64,000 nucleotides of DNA from Methyloceanibacter methanicus (lineage in GTDB: Bacteria; Pseudomonadota; Alphaproteobacteria; Rhizobiales; Methyloligellaceae): positions 62,001-126,000 of the forward strand of contig NZ_LPWG01000002.1 of the NCBI RefSeq assembly GCF_001723285.1. The letters are read 5' to 3'. The notes below the pieces were generated by a model. That model did not search any database. It was given only the letters and a program-made list of their open reading frames with translations, and was not told the origin of the DNA. A program made the translations under genes and the position numbers. Positions 63,404 through 64,000 of this stretch are shown here, in pieces. Each line of letters starts with the position of its first letter. Within the stretch, counting starts at the first letter, position 1.

Positions 63404-64000
63404 TCACATCAGCTTTTCGAGGAAAGTGGGGCCGGCCCGGCCGCGCACGTCCTCGCCGGCCTGCCGGCCGATGGCGTCCGCCTCGGCAACGGGACCGGTC
63501 ATTTCGACTTCGTGCCACTCTGCGCCGTCCGGGGAGAGAATCAACCCGCGAAACCGGATGGCGCCGTCCTCGATCGCGGCAAGACCCGCGATCGGCGTCC
63601 GGCACGACCCGTCGAGCTCCGCAAGAAACGCACGTTCGCACCGGACGGCAAATTGCGTCGTCGCATCGTTCAGCGGTTCGAGGAGCGCGCGCGTTTGCAC
63701 ATCGTTCGTGCGCGCCACGACCCCGATCGCGCCTTGCGCAACGGCCGGCAGCATGTCCTCGACCGACAGGACCGACGTGGCCGCCTCGGCAAGGCCGAGC
63801 CGGTCGAGGCCTGCCTTGGCCAGGAGCGTGGCATCCGCAACGCCCTCGGCGAGCTTTCTCAACCGGGTCTGGACGTTGCCGCGGAAGTCGATGACGCGCA
63901 GGTCCGGACGGGCGCGCTTGACCTGCGCCGCGCGGCGCAAGGACGACGTGCCGACCACGGCACCGGCGGGCAGCGCGGCCAAGGACGGCGCAACCGGACT
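63404..64000 (-). CDS. hemC: Hydroxymethylbilane synthase (partial, N-terminus beyond the window)
   Basis: The last 198 codons of the gene. GTSSLRRAAQVKRARPDLRV and DFRGNVQTRLRKLAEG belong to the active-site region. LLAKAGLDRLGL and MLPAVAQGAIGVVAR are typical, and the dipyrromethane-attachment Cys lies in LDGSCRTPIAGLA. It polymerises four porphobilinogens. The reading frame is open to the edge at 64000. It is the first gene of the hemC-hemD-Mic60-hemY run. Confidence 0.97.
   Translation of the reverse strand, partial: SPVAPSLAALPAGAVVGTSSLRRAAQVKRARPDLRVIDFRGNVQTRLRKLAEGVADATLLAKAGLDRLGLAEAATSVLSVEDMLPAVAQGAIGVVARTNDVQTRALLEPLNDATTQFAVRCERAFLAELDGSCRTPIAGLAAIEDGAIRFRGLILSPDGAEWHEVEMTGPVAEADAIGRQAGEDVRGRAGPTFLEKLM

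Overview
The window is a high-G+C (about two thirds by eye) chromosomal segment from an alphaproteobacterium, most likely a Hyphomicrobiales (Rhizobiales) member. The indications are the aerobic cob-type cobalamin pathway, the order hemC-hemD-Mic60-hemY, an alpha-type heat-shock promoter in front of dnaK, the NAGGN osmolyte operon (asnO-ngg-M42 peptidase), and the linkage of fabI, DUF3141, MaoC/Pta and ackA. I cannot name the species. There are no insertion sequences, prophage genes, CRISPR arrays or rRNA genes. Two tRNA genes are present: Ala-CGC and Thr-CGT.

Layout. 0-2.5 kb: the end of a ComM/YifB ATPase, then a sensor kinase and a broken receiver domain. 2.7-10.6 kb: an OlsB-like acyltransferase, then hrcA-grpE and dnaK-dnaJ, interrupted by alkB and a frameshifted methyltransferase. 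10.8-16.4 kb: an FMN reductase, pyrF, YggU, YggT, tRNA-Ala, an SDR, a stand-alone LigD-type polymerase and an extensin-like lipoprotein. 16.4-36.9 kb: about twenty kilobases of cobalamin genes (cobC, cobD, cobQ, cobO, cobP, hupE, DUF1636, cobW, cobN, cobG, H, I, J, K, L, E, M, B, U, V). It has two divergent cobalamin riboswitches at its centre, one in front of the putative cobalt transporter hupE and one in front of the DUF1636-cobW-cobN operon. 37-42.8 kb: a small secreted protein, a YkuD L,D-transpeptidase fused to a Mur ligase, and a very long L,D-transpeptidase with an acidic low-complexity linker. 43.2-48.0 kb: the NAGGN osmoprotectant operon. 48.2-58.9 kb: fabI, a PhaC-like DUF3141 protein, MaoC-Pta, acetate kinase, a MipA/OmpV outer-membrane protein, a second DUF3141 protein and a 3-hydroxyacyl-CoA dehydrogenase. 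58.9-64 kb: tRNA-Thr, then hemY, Mic60, hemD and the 3' part of hemC, all on the minus strand.

How the parts fit together. The cob block covers most of the aerobic route from precorrin-2 to adenosylcobalamin; cobF and the CobS/CobT chelatase partners are not in the window. The hem block supplies uroporphyrinogen III, the precursor shared with cobalamin. The best candidate for an undescribed system is the fabI-DUF3141-MaoC/Pta-ackA module with its second DUF3141 copy. Both DUF3141 proteins carry a PHA-synthase-like Cys box with a matching Asp and His, and fabI overlaps the first one. The YkuD-Mur ligase fusion is the second candidate.

Quality caution. At least fifteen apparent single- or double-base frame breaks are visible, mostly losses of G or C in short G/C runs. 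They lie in the receiver, methyltransferase, cobP, DUF1636, cobG, cobI, cobJ and hemY genes. All the surrounding protein sequence is well conserved, so base-calling error is at least as likely as gene decay.
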